64,000 bases of DNA from Streptomyces sp. SKN60 (GTDB taxonomy: Bacteria > Actinomycetota > Actinomycetes > Streptomycetales > Streptomycetaceae). Of the stretch, positions 40,551-49,527 are shown piece by piece. Every line of letters starts with the position of its first letter. Positions within the stretch are counted from its first letter, which is position 1. The stretch covers positions 204,934 to 268,933 of the forward strand of contig NZ_JAHTMW010000013.1 of assembly GCF_026236535.1 (NCBI RefSeq). The letters are read 5' to 3'. The notes under the pieces were generated by a model. That model saw only the letters and a program-made list of their open reading frames with translations. It did not search any database and was not told the origin of the DNA. A program made the position numbers and the translations under genes.

Positions 40551-43500
40551 ATGGCGCTCTTAGCAAACCTCGCCTCCACCCCCATCGCCGTCATCGGCCT
40601 CGGGTGCCGGTTCCCGGGCGCGGACGGGCCCGCGCAGTTCTGGGCCAATCTGCTGGCCGGGACGGACTCGATCACCACGGTGCCCGCCGAGCGCTTCGAC
40701 ATCACGGCGGACTACGCGCCGCAGTCCGGCACCCTCGGCAAGACCGCCTCGCGCCACGGCGGCTTCATCGACGACCCGTTCGCCTTCGACCACGCCTTCT
40801 TCGGCATCTCGCCCGCCGAGGCGAAGGCCGTCGACCCGCAGCAGCGGCTGCTCCTCCAGACCGCGTGGGAAGCCCTGGAACACGCCGGCATCCGCCCCTC
40901 CACGCTGGCCGGCACCCCCGCCGGCGTCTTCGTCGGACAGGCCACCGCCGAGTACGCGGAGGTCTCCGCGGGCCCCGGCGGCCCCAACATCCGCGACATG
41001 GCGGGCAGTCGGCTGCGCGCCGTGACCGCCGGCCGGCTCTCCTTCGCCCTCGACCTGCTCGGCCCCAGCGTCGTCCTGGACACCGCCTGCTCCTCCTCCC
41101 TGGTCGCGGTCCACCACGCCCGGCAGAGCCTGCTCACCGGCGAGTGCGACCTCGCCCTCGCCGCGGGCGTCAACCTCGTGCTCTCCAGCCACGATGCCAT
41201 CGCCTACTCCCAGGGCGCCATGCTCTCCCCCGAGGGCCGCTGCCGCTTCGGCGCGGCCGACGCCGACGGATTCGTCCGCAGCGACGGCGTCGGCGTGGTC
41301 GTCCTCAAGCGCCTCGCGGACGCCGAGCGTGACGGCGACCCCGTCCTGGCCACCCTCCTCGGCAGCGCCGTCACCAACGACGGGCGCGGCAGCGGACTGC
41401 TCCTCCAGCCCGCGGTCAGCGGCCAGGTCGCGATGCTCCGGGCGGCGTGCCGCGCCGCCGGGATCACCCCCGACCGCCTCGACTACGTCGAGTCCCACGG
41501 CACCGGCACCGCGGTCGGCGACGCCGTCGAACTGCGCGCCCTCGCCGAGGCGACCGGACGGCCGGCCGAACGGCCGCTGCCCACCGGCTCGGTGAAGACC
41601 AACATCGGGCACACCGAGTCGGCCGCCGGGATCGCCGGACTGATCAAGGCCGTCCTCATCGCCCGGCACGGCGTCGTCCCCGCCTCGCTGCACTGCTCCA
41701 CCGAGAACCCGGTGATCGCCGACGAAGGACTCCACGTCCGCGTGGTCACCCGCACCACCGAACTGCCGCGCGCCGGCGCGGACGCCAGGATCGGCGTCAG
41801 CTCCTTCGGCATCTCCGGCACCAACGCGCACGTCGTGGTCGGCTCCCACCGGCCCGCACCCGCCACCGCACCGCCGGCGGCCACCCCGCAGACCGCTCCG
41901 ACCGCGGCGGGGGCTGCCGGAGCGGAACAGCTGCTGGTCCTCAGCGCCCGGTCGGAGCGCTCGCTCGCCCGCCTCGCCCGGTCCTGGGCCCGCTACCTCG
42001 ACGGCCCCGGCCGCGACCGGCCGCTGCGCGAGCTGTGCGCCGCCGCGGCCCTGCGCAGGGACGCCCATCCGCACCGGCTCTGGGTCCGCGGCGCCACCCA
42101 CGCGGCCGTCGCCGAACGGCTGCGCACGCTGGCCGCCGGCGGCCAGGCGACCGGGAGCGGCAGCACCGGCGGCGGCATCGCCGAGGCCGGCTTCGGGGCG
42201 CCCCGCCGCACCGCCTTCGTCTTCCCCGGCCAGGGCTCCCAGTGGCTCGGCATGGGCCGCGGACTGCTCGACTCCTCCCCCGCCTTCCGGGCCACGCTGA
42301 CCGAGTGCGACACCGCGATCCGGGCCGAACTCGGCTGGTCGCTGCTCGACCTGCTCACCACCGCCACCGAACTGCCCACCGACATCGACCTGGTCCAGCC
42401 CGCGCTCTGGGCCGTCGGCGTCGGCCTCGCCGCCGCGCTGCGCGAGGCGGGCCTCGACCCGGACGTCTGCCTCGGCCACAGCATGGGCGAGATCGCCGCC
42501 TCCTGCGTGGCCGGTGCGCTGAGCCTGCGCGACGGCTGCGCGGTGATCTGCCGCCGCAGCCGGCTGATGCGCCGGCTCGCCGGCCGCGGCGCCATGCTGG
42601 CCGTCGAGCTCGGCGCCGACGCGGCGCGCGAACTACTCGGCGAGCGGCCCGAGTTCGCCGGAGTGTGCGTCGCCGCGGAGAACTCCCCCTCGGCCACCGT
42701 GCTCGCCGGACCGCACGAGGCGCTCGCCGCCGTCACCGCGACCCTGGAGGGCCGCGACGTGCTCTGCCGCACCGTCCGGGTCGAAGTGGCCTCGCACTCC
42801 CCCGACATGGATCTGATCAGCGACGAACTGCTCGCCGCCCTCGCCGACCTGACCCCCGGTCCGGCCGCCGCCGGCCTCGTGTCCAGCGTGCTCGCCGCGC
42901 CGGTGCGCGGGGACGAACTCCTGCCCCAGTACTGGCAGGACAACCTGCGCAAGCCGGTCCGCTTCACCGCGGCGGTACGGCTCCTGTGCACGGAGGAGAC
43001 GCTGTTCCTGGAGGTCAGTCCGCACCCGGTGCTGACCGCGGCCGTCGACGAGACCCGCCGGTCCCTCGGCGCGGAGGGCGCGGAGGGCGGCGCGGCGCTC
43101 GCCACCCTGCGGCGCGACTGCGACGAGCCCGTCGCCCTCCTGGAGACCGTGGGCCGGGCCTTCGCCCACGGCGCCCGGGTGGACTGGACCCGGTGGTACG
43201 GGTACGGGGACGGCGCCGCGCCCGCGATGCCGGAGGACCTCCCGACGTACGCCTGGGACTGCGACGCGCTCCGCCACCCGGCCGCCCCGGCCGGCGGCAG
43301 CACGACGACCCGCCCCGCCCGTCCGGCCGGGCCGTACGTCCGCGAGGACGCCCTCGCCGACTGGGGCATCACCGGCTGGGACACCGGGGTGGACGTGCGC
43401 GGCCTCAGACCGGTGCTGCCCTCGGTGTACCTGGCGGCGATGCTCGACACCGCCCGCGCCGCCACCGGTGAAAGCACCGGGATCGCGCTGACCGGGGTCC

Positions 43501-44543
43501 GGCTCGGCGAGACCCCCCTCACCCTCGACGACCTGCCCGCGGCCGTCCTGCGAGTGACCGTCGAGAGCCCCGGCCCCGACGGAGTGCGGCGGGTGCGCGC
43601 CGAGGCCCGGCGCACCCCGGACGCCCCGCCGGAGCTGTGCGCCGAGGCCACCGTGCGGCCCGCCGGGGCCGGTGCCGCGCAGCCGTACGACCGGCGCGCC
43701 CTGCTCGACCGCACGCTCGCCCGCCGGCTCGGCTACTGCCGGGCCGAGGACTTCTTCGCGCTGGCCGAGGAGCTCGGCTTCGGCATCGACGAGGAGCTGC
43801 GGGCCGTACGGCACGTCTGGCGCCGCGGCGGCCAGGCCGTCGCCCGGCTGCGCCGTACGCCCGGAGCCGGGGCGGGCGGCCCCGACGCCGCCTCCTGGGA
43901 GTCGGGCCTGCTGACCCTGCTGGCCGCCTACCGGCCCGGTACCGCGTACGTGCCCACCGGCTTCGGCTCGGTACGGGTGCACGCCGACCCGGGCGAGGAG
44001 TTCTGGGCGCTGTGCCGGGTCCGCCCGGCCAGGGGCCAGGACCGGGCGCACGGCGACGTCCTGCTCCTGGACCCCGACGGATGCGTGCTCGCGGAGTTCC
44101 TCGGCGTCGAACTCCAGGCCCTGCCCGGCCACCGGGCGCACCCCCTCGCGGCGCTCGGCGCCCGGCTGCTGCCGCGGCCCCGTGAGGCGTACGAGGCGCG
44201 GGCGCAGGCCCCGCAGTCCCGGGCCCCCCTGGCCCGCATCCCGGCCCAGCGCACCGCCGCCCAGCGCACCCGCGAGCAGGCTGCCCCGGAGCGCCCGGAG
44301 CCCCCGGCGCACCCGAACGGCGCCGTGACCGCGGCCGAGGCCCTGGTGCGGCGGGTTGCCGACCTCCTGGAGATCCCCGAGGACCGGCTCGACCACCGGC
44401 GCCCGCTGCGCGAGATGGGCCTGGACTCGCTGATGGCGACCCGGCTGCGCACCGAACTGCGTTCGGACTTCGGGCTCGACCTCACGGCGGGCCGGCTGCT
44501 CGGCCCGGAGAGCCTGCACCGGATCCTCGCGACGATCGGCTGA
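40551..44543 (+). CDS. Type I polyketide synthase, KS-AT-degenerate DH-ACP
   Basis: 1330 residues from an ATG at 40551 (a TTG at 40536 is an alternative; no good ribosome site). The KS has Cys180 in LDTACSSSL, His316 in SHGTGT and His354 in KTNIGHT, so it is intact. The AT has GHSMGE (Ser644) and VASH at 746-749 in place of YASH/HAFH, so its specificity is unclear. A DH-like fold at ~925-1180 lacks the catalytic His (LRPVLPSVY where HxxxGxxxxP is expected) and the usual Asp. The ACP has Ser1293 in MGLDSL. There is no KR, ER or TE. Size and order resemble bacterial iterative orsellinic-acid-type synthases, but the loss of DH residues and the lack of a partner enzyme leave the product open. Confidence 0.9.
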   Translation: MALLANLASTPIAVIGLGCRFPGADGPAQFWANLLAGTDSITTVPAERFDITADYAPQSGTLGKTASRHGGFIDDPFAFDHAFFGISPAEAKAVDPQQRLLLQTAWEALEHAGIRPSTLAGTPAGVFVGQATAEYAEVSAGPGGPNIRDMAGSRLRAVTAGRLSFALDLLGPSVVLDTACSSSLVAVHHARQSLLTGECDLALAAGVNLVLSSHDAIAYSQGAMLSPEGRCRFGAADADGFVRSDGVGVVVLKRLADAERDGDPVLATLLGSAVTNDGRGSGLLLQPAVSGQVAMLRAACRAAGITPDRLDYVESHGTGTAVGDAVELRALAEATGRPAERPLPTGSVKTNIGHTESAAGIAGLIKAVLIARHGVVPASLHCSTENPVIADEGLHVRVVTRTTELPRAGADARIGVSSFGISGTNAHVVVGSHRPAPATAPPAATPQTAPTAAGAAGAEQLLVLSARSERSLARLARSWARYLDGPGRDRPLRELCAAAALRRDAHPHRLWVRGATHAAVAERLRTLAAGGQATGSGSTGGGIAEAGFGAPRRTAFVFPGQGSQWLGMGRGLLDSSPAFRATLTECDTAIRAELGWSLLDLLTTATELPTDIDLVQPALWAVGVGLAAALREAGLDPDVCLGHSMGEIAASCVAGALSLRDGCAVICRRSRLMRRLAGRGAMLAVELGADAARELLGERPEFAGVCVAAENSPSATVLAGPHEALAAVTATLEGRDVLCRTVRVEVASHSPDMDLISDELLAALADLTPGPAAAGLVSSVLAAPVRGDELLPQYWQDNLRKPVRFTAAVRLLCTEETLFLEVSPHPVLTAAVDETRRSLGAEGAEGGAALATLRRDCDEPVALLETVGRAFAHGARVDWTRWYGYGDGAAPAMPEDLPTYAWDCDALRHPAAPAGGSTTTRPARPAGPYVREDALADWGITGWDTGVDVRGLRPVLPSVYLAAMLDTARAATGESTGIALTGVRLGETPLTLDDLPAAVLRVTVESPGPDGVRRVRAEARRTPDAPPELCAEATVRPAGAGAAQPYDRRALLDRTLARRLGYCRAEDFFALAEELGFGIDEELRAVRHVWRRGGQAVARLRRTPGAGAGGPDAASWESGLLTLLAAYRPGTAYVPTGFGSVRVHADPGEEFWALCRVRPARGQDRAHGDVLLLDPDGCVLAEFLGVELQALPGHRAHPLAALGARLLPRPREAYEARAQAPQSRAPLARIPAQRTAAQRTREQAAPERPEPPAHPNGAVTAAEALVRRVADLLEIPEDRLDHRRPLREMGLDSLMATRLRTELRSDFGLDLTAGRLLGPESLHRILATIG

Positions 44544-44569
44544 CTCCCTCACACAGCCGGCTTCATCGG

Positions 44570-44601
44570 CCGGACCGGCGGGACGGAGTCCGCCGGTCCG
44601 G
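44570..44601 (+). terminator. PKS terminator-like hairpin
   Basis: Perfect 12-base inverted repeat CCGGACCGGCGG / CCGCCGGTCCGG with an 8-base loop, 27 bases after the PKS stop. It has no T-run, so the call rests on position and stem strength. Confidence 0.65.
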
Positions 44602-44628
44602 TTCGGCGGCCGAATATGGCCTACGTAT

Positions 44629-44653
44629 TAACTTTGACTTCGAGTCATAGTTA
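44629..44653. promoter_or_regulatory. TetR operator (25-bp dyad)
   Basis: Arms TAACTTTGACT and AGTCATAGTTA pair at 10 of 11 positions around a 3-base centre, about 70 bases before the TetR start. It is likely the autoregulatory operator of the gene at 44723. Confidence 0.6.
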
Positions 44654-44722
44654 AACTTTGGTCCATCAACCAGGACCGAGGGGAGCGGGCCTGATCGGCT
44701 GACGAACAGATCGGAGTAGCGC

Positions 44723-45370
44723 GTGAGCCCGACAGAAGCGCCCACGAACCGCCAGGGCGCGGCCCCCCTGGGCCGGCGGGAACGCAACAAGCTCAGGGTC
44801 AAGGAGCGGCTGTACAGCTCCGCCATCACCCTCTTCGCGGAGCAGGGCTACGACGAGACCTCCATCGACGAGATCGTGGAGCGCGCCGACGTCGCACGGG
44901 GGACGTTCTTCAACTACTTCCAGCGCAAGGAAGACCTCCTCGGCGCCTGGGGAGAGAAGCGGCGCGACGCCCTGCTCGCCACGCTGGCCGCCGACGGCTG
45001 CGGCGCGGACTCGGCCGTCGGGCAGCTGCGCCACTGCATGACCACCCTCAGCCGGATCAACGAGGGACACCGGCAGGAGACCAACTCGCTGCTCATGGCC
45101 TGGGTCCGGGCCGGCCGCCCGCTCCTGGAGGACCCCTACCTCGCCGATCTGTTCGCCCGGATCGCCGGGGACGGCATCCGCAGCGGCGAGTTCCACACCC
45201 GCTTCACCGCCGACCAGATCGGCCACGCGCTGCGCGACCTCTATCTGGGCGCGCTGTACCGCTGGTGCGGCCGCCCGGACGCGGCCCCGGACCAGCTCGC
45301 CCACGAGCTCATGAGCACCCTGGACCTGGTCCTGGACGGCGTCCAGGCCGCCCGCGACCCCCGCGACTGA
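44723..45370 (+). CDS. TetR-family regulator
   Basis: 215 residues from a GTG at 44723 with CGGAG upstream. The helix-turn-helix is FAEQGYDETSIDEIVERADVARGTFFNYFQRKEDLLGAW, preceded by RRERNKLRVKERL. The all-helical C-terminal domain has no recognisable ligand signature. It is a paralogue of the TetR at 39741. A strong 25-base dyad lies upstream, and one arm of it recurs before the PKS. It is the last gene of the biosynthetic island on the right. Confidence 0.9.
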   Translation: MSPTEAPTNRQGAAPLGRRERNKLRVKERLYSSAITLFAEQGYDETSIDEIVERADVARGTFFNYFQRKEDLLGAWGEKRRDALLATLAADGCGADSAVGQLRHCMTTLSRINEGHRQETNSLLMAWVRAGRPLLEDPYLADLFARIAGDGIRSGEFHTRFTADQIGHALRDLYLGALYRWCGRPDAAPDQLAHELMSTLDLVLDGVQAARDPRD

Positions 45371-45414
45371 CGCAGATCAGAAGCCGGGAGGCCGGGAACG
45401 GCCCGGAGGCCCGC

Positions 45415-45693
45415 TCACCTGTTGATGGGGTGGGAGGTACGGCCCGACACCTCGTCGATCTCGGTGTGGGCCTTCTGCAAGAGCTGGGAGGCGAGGTCCA
45501 TCAGCGCCCTCGCCCCGGCGATCTCCTCGCCGACCCGCAACTGCTCGGGGTCGGAGGGGTGCCGGTTCGCATTGCCGTGGGCACGGAACTCGGTGCCGTC
45601 ACTGAGCCGCACCATGCACGCGGCCCGCGTCCGGTCGCCCTCCTCCTGGAACTCCATGTCGACGTGCCAGCCGACGAGCGTGTTCATCGTCAT
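45415..45693 (-). CDS. DUF1876 family protein
   Basis: 92 residues from an ATG at 45693, seven bases after GGAGGT. The pattern WHVDMEFQEEGDRTRAACMVRLSDGTEFRAHGNANRHPSDP and VGEEIAGARALMDLASQLL is typical of DUF1876 (dsRBD-like small actinobacterial proteins). The function is unknown. It marks the start of conserved chromosomal backbone to the right of the island. Confidence 0.85.
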   Translation of the reverse strand: MTMNTLVGWHVDMEFQEEGDRTRAACMVRLSDGTEFRAHGNANRHPSDPEQLRVGEEIAGARALMDLASQLLQKAHTEIDEVSGRTSHPINR

Positions 45694-45741
45694 GAGGACC
45701 ACCTCCAGAGAGGTACCTGTCGGGTACCTCTCCAGGGTGCA

Positions 45742-46743
45742 TCAGATCTGGCGGGCGAGCTTCTGGGCGACCTCGGTGGCCCAGTAGGTGAGGATCATCT
45801 GCGCGCCGGCCCGGCGGATGCCGGTCAGGGTCTCGAAGATCGCCTTGTCCCGGTCGATCCAGCCCTTCTCGGCGGCCGCCTCGACCATCGCGTACTCACC
45901 GCTGATCTGGTACGCGGCGACCGGCACGTCCACCGACTCGGCGACCTTGGCCAGGATGTCCAGGTACGGGCCGGCCGGCTTCACCATGACCATGTCCGCG
46001 CCCTCCTCCAGGTCGAGCGCGAGCTCCCGCAGCGACTCGCGCACATTGGCGGGGTCCTGCTGGTACGTCTTGCGGTCGCCGGTCAGGGAGGAGCCGACGG
46101 CCTCGCGGAAGGGGCCGTAGAAGGCGGAGGAGTACTTCGCGGTGTACGCGAGGATCGACACGTCCTCCTTGCCGATGGTGTCCAGGGCGTCCCTGATCAC
46201 CCCGACCTGGCCGTCCATCATCCCGGACGGCCCCACCACGTGCACGCCGGCGTCGGCCTGCACCTGGGCCATCTCGGCGTACCGCTCCAGGGTGGCGTCG
46301 TTGTCGACCCGCCCCTGCGCGTCCAGGACGCCGCAGTGGCCGTGGTCCGTGTACTCGTCCAGGCACAGGTCCGACATGATCACCAGGTCGTCCCCGACCT
46401 CGGCCCGCACGTCCCGGATCGCCACCTGCAGGATCCCCTCGGGATCCGTCCCCGCCGTACCGGCCGCGTCCTTCTTCGCGTCCTCCGGCACCCCGAACAG
46501 CATGATCCCGGACACCCCGGCCTCCACCGCCTCCACGGCGGCCTTCCGCAGCGTGTCCCGCGTGTGCTGTACGACGCCGGGCATCGCGGAGATCGGCACG
46601 GGCGCGTCGACGCCCTCCCGCACGAAGGCGGGCAGGATCAGATCGGCCGCGTGCAGCCGCGTCTCGGCCACCATCCGCCGCATGGCAGGCGTCGTCCGCA
46701 GCCGCCGCGGACGCGTCCCGGGAAAGCTTCCGTACGCATTCAT
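45742..46743 (-). CDS. hemB: Delta-aminolevulinic acid dehydratase (porphobilinogen synthase)
   Basis: 333 residues from an ATG at 46743. It condenses two 5-aminolevulinate molecules to porphobilinogen. The Schiff-base lysines are in YTAKYSSAFYGPFR and DMVMVKPAGPYLDIL. The metal-binding cysteine region is SDLCLDEYTDHGHCGVL, the zinc-type arrangement. It follows hemD in the same direction but behind a terminator hairpin (46814-46845), so it probably has its own promoter in the 120-base gap. Confidence 0.97.
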   Translation of the reverse strand: MNAYGSFPGTRPRRLRTTPAMRRMVAETRLHAADLILPAFVREGVDAPVPISAMPGVVQHTRDTLRKAAVEAVEAGVSGIMLFGVPEDAKKDAAGTAGTDPEGILQVAIRDVRAEVGDDLVIMSDLCLDEYTDHGHCGVLDAQGRVDNDATLERYAEMAQVQADAGVHVVGPSGMMDGQVGVIRDALDTIGKEDVSILAYTAKYSSAFYGPFREAVGSSLTGDRKTYQQDPANVRESLRELALDLEEGADMVMVKPAGPYLDILAKVAESVDVPVAAYQISGEYAMVEAAAEKGWIDRDKAIFETLTGIRRAGAQMILTYWATEVAQKLARQI

Positions 46744-46813
46744 GCCATCGAGGCTACGCCCGCCCGCACCGTGCACTTACCGACACGATGTTGCCGCCGC
46801 CCACCAACGCGAA

Positions 46814-46845
46814 CGGGGCGCGGCCCCCGAAGGAACCGCGCCCCG
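46814..46845 (-). terminator. hemD terminator-like hairpin
   Basis: 10-base inverted repeat CGGGGCGCGG / CCGCGCCCCG with a 12-base loop, 20 bases downstream of the hemD stop. Confidence 0.65.
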
Positions 46846-46864
46846 CTGCGTGGGCCAGGCCCCG

Positions 46865-48535
46865 CTACGTCGTGCGACGCCGCCGCGCCCCCGGTCGGCG
46901 CTCGCTCGGGCGCGTGACCGGGTCGCCCGCCTCCAGGGCCGCCGCGCGGCGGCGGAGGCCGAACTCGGCGAGGGCCTCGGCGAGCTTGTGGACCGACGGC
47001 TCGGGCGAGAGGACGTCGACCCGCAGGCCGTGCTCCTCCGCCGTCTTGGCGGTCGCCGGGCCGATGCAGGCGATGACGGTGACGTTGTGCGGCTTGCCGG
47101 CGATGCCGACGAGGTTGCGCACCGTGGACGACGAGGTGAAGAGCACCGCGTCGAAGCCGCCGCCCTTGATCGCCTCACGGGTGTCCGCCGGCGGCGGCGA
47201 GGCGCGCACGGTCCGGTAGGCGGTGACGTCGTCGACCTCCCAGCCCAGCTCGATGAGCCCCGCGACCAGCGTCTCGGTCGCGATGTCGGCGCGCGGCAGG
47301 AAGACGCGGTCGATCGGGTCGAAGACCGGGTCGTAGGGCGGCCAGTCCTCCAACAGCCCCGCCGCGGACTGCTCACCGCTCGGCACCAGGTCCGGCTTCA
47401 CGCCGAAGTCGACAAGCGCGGCCGCGGTCTGCTCGCCCACCGCCGCGACCTTGATGCCCGCGAAGGCGCGGGCGTCGAGCCCGTACTCCTCGAACTTCTC
47501 CCGTACCGCCTTCACCGCGTTGACCGAGGTGAAGGCGATCCACTCGTAGCGGCCGGTGACGAGCCCCTTGACCGCCCGCTCCATCTGCTGCGGCGTGCGC
47601 GGCGGCTCGACGGCGATCGTCGGCACCTCGTGCGGCACCGCGCCGTACGAGCGCAGCTGGTCGGAGAGCGACGCGGCCTGCTCCTTCGTACGCGGCACGA
47701 GCACCCGCCAGCCGAAGAGCGGCTTGGACTCGAACCACGACAGCAGGTCCCGCTGCGCCGGGGCGCTGCGCTCGCCGACCACGGCTATCACCGGACGGTG
47801 GCCCTCGGGCGACGGGAGCACCTTGCCCTGCTTGAAGACCTGGGCGATCGTGCCGAGCGTCGCGGTCCACGTCCGCTGCCGGGTCGTCGTACCCGCGATG
47901 GTCACGGTGAGCGGGGTGTCCGGCTTACGGCCTGCCGCCACCAGCTCACCGGCCGCCGCGGCGACCGAGTCGAGGGAGGTCGAGACGACGACGGTGCCGT
48001 CGGAGGCGCCGACCTCGGCCCAGCACCGGTCGTCGGCGGTCCGCGCGTCGACGAAGCGCACGTCCGTGCCCTGCGCGTCGCGCAGCGGCACACCGGCGTA
48101 CGCGGGCACGCCCACCGCCGTGGCCACGCCGGGCACGACCTCGAAGGGGATGCCGGCCGAGGCGCAGGCGAGCATCTCGGCGCCGGCGTTGCCGTCGAGG
48201 CCGGGGTCGCCGGTCACCGCACGGACGACCCGCCTGCCGCCGCGCGCGGCCTCCATGACAAGATTGGTCGCATCCCTCAACACGGGGACACCGACGGTTG
48301 TTGACGCCTCGTCGACAACCGTCAGCTCAGGCGTGCTCACGCCCGCGCGCGCATGCCCGCGAACGACTTCGAGCACCTCCGGCTCGGCGATCAGGACGTC
48401 CGCGCCGGCCAGGGCTTCGACGGCCCGGAGCGTCAGCAGTCCCGGGTCGCCGGGTCCGGCGCCGAGGAAGGTGACGTGACCGTGGCCGGGGAAGGCGGCG
48501 GACGCGGGGCTGGTGGTCGGGGCGGTGGGGCTCAA
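46865..48535 (-). CDS. hemD: Uroporphyrinogen-III C-methyltransferase/synthase fusion
   Basis: 556 residues from a TTG at 48535 that overlaps the hemC stop (TTGA), with GGGGGAG upstream. The N-terminal half is a CobA/SUMT-type methylase (VTFLGAGPGDPGLLTLRAVEALAGADVLIAE, AVTGDPGLDG, IPFEVVPGVATAVGVPAYAGVPL). The C-terminal half is uroporphyrinogen-III synthase (GWRVLVPRTKEQAASLSDQLRSYGA, WIAFTSVNAVKAV, FTSSSTVRNLVGI, CIGPATAKTAEEHGL). The fusion thus makes uroporphyrinogen III and may methylate it toward sirohaem/cobalamin. This architecture is normal in Streptomyces. Confidence 0.93.
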   Translation of the reverse strand: MSPTAPTTSPASAAFPGHGHVTFLGAGPGDPGLLTLRAVEALAGADVLIAEPEVLEVVRGHARAGVSTPELTVVDEASTTVGVPVLRDATNLVMEAARGGRRVVRAVTGDPGLDGNAGAEMLACASAGIPFEVVPGVATAVGVPAYAGVPLRDAQGTDVRFVDARTADDRCWAEVGASDGTVVVSTSLDSVAAAAGELVAAGRKPDTPLTVTIAGTTTRQRTWTATLGTIAQVFKQGKVLPSPEGHRPVIAVVGERSAPAQRDLLSWFESKPLFGWRVLVPRTKEQAASLSDQLRSYGAVPHEVPTIAVEPPRTPQQMERAVKGLVTGRYEWIAFTSVNAVKAVREKFEEYGLDARAFAGIKVAAVGEQTAAALVDFGVKPDLVPSGEQSAAGLLEDWPPYDPVFDPIDRVFLPRADIATETLVAGLIELGWEVDDVTAYRTVRASPPPADTREAIKGGGFDAVLFTSSSTVRNLVGIAGKPHNVTVIACIGPATAKTAEEHGLRVDVLSPEPSVHKLAEALAEFGLRRRAAALEAGDPVTRPSERRPGARRRRTT

Positions 48536-49527
48536 AGTGCTCGCTCCCCCATAAGACCGGCCGCACCCTTGGCGAGCATCTCGTCCGCGAGTTCGCGTCC
48601 GAGCGCCACCGCCTCGTCGTGCGAGGTGGGTACGGGACCGGTGGTGGACAGCTGCACCAGCGTGGAACCGTCGGTGGTGCCGACGACGCCGCGCAGGCGC
48701 ATTTCGGTGACAGCCTGCTCGTGCGACCCGTGACCGGGACCGTCGGCCAGCAGGTCGGCCAGCGCACCCACGGGTGCGGAGCAGCCGGCCTCCAGGGCGG
48801 CGAGCAGGGTTCGCTCGGCGGTCACGGCGACCCGGGTGTACGGGTCGTCGAGCTCGGCGAGCGCGGCGACGAGGTCGGCGTTCGACGCCAGGCACTCGAC
48901 CGCCAGGGCCCCCTGGCCGGGGGCGGGCAGGACCGCGTCGACCGACAGCGGGTCGGCCGACAGGGAGCCGGTGAGCTCCTCGGTTCCGCCGATGCGGTTG
49001 AGTCCGGCGGCGGCGAGGACCACCGCGTCGAGCTCTCCCTTGCGCACATAGCCGACCCGGGTGTCGATGTTGCCGCGGATCGGTACGGTCTCGATGGTGA
49101 GGCCGTGGCTGCGCGCGTACGCGTTGAGCTGGGCCATCCGGCGCGGCGAACCGGTGCCGACGCGGGCGCCGGCCGGCAGCGTGTCCAGGGTGACGCCCTC
49201 GCGGGCGACCAGGACGTCGCGCGGGTCCTCGCGCCTGGGGATCGCGGCCAGGGTCAGCTCGGGGTGCTGGGCGGTCGGCAGGTCCTTGAGGGAGTGCACG
49301 GCGAAGTCGACCTCGCCGGCGAGCAGCGCGTCGCGCAGCGCGGCGACGAACACGCCGGTGCCGCCGATCTGCGCGAGGTGCTCGCGGGAGGTGTCCCCGT
49401 ACGTCGTGATCTCCACGAGCTCGACGGTCCGGCCGGTCAGCTGCCGGACGGCGTCGGCCACATGTCCGGACTGGGCCATGGCGAGCTTGCTGCGCCTGGT
49501 CCCGAGCCTCAGTGCCTTCTCGGTCAT
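48532..49527 (-). CDS. hemC: Porphobilinogen deaminase (hydroxymethylbilane synthase)
   Basis: 331 residues from an ATG at 49527 that overlaps the hemA stop. It polymerises four porphobilinogens. The N-terminus RLGTRRSKLAMAQSGHVADAV and the dipyrromethane-cofactor Cys in LEAGCSAPVGALADL are clear. DFAVHSLKDLPT and PRREDPRDVLVAR are the catalytic Asp and Arg regions. It is translationally coupled on both sides. Confidence 0.96.
   Translation of the reverse strand: MTEKALRLGTRRSKLAMAQSGHVADAVRQLTGRTVELVEITTYGDTSREHLAQIGGTGVFVAALRDALLAGEVDFAVHSLKDLPTAQHPELTLAAIPRREDPRDVLVAREGVTLDTLPAGARVGTGSPRRMAQLNAYARSHGLTIETVPIRGNIDTRVGYVRKGELDAVVLAAAGLNRIGGTEELTGSLSADPLSVDAVLPAPGQGALAVECLASNADLVAALAELDDPYTRVAVTAERTLLAALEAGCSAPVGALADLLADGPGHGSHEQAVTEMRLRGVVGTTDGSTLVQLSTTGPVPTSHDEAVALGRELADEMLAKGAAGLMGERAL

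Noticed and set aside
40560..44552. Two long minus-strand open frames opposite the PKS
   Set aside because: They are Gly/Arg-rich shadows caused by GC-biased third positions of the PKS gene.
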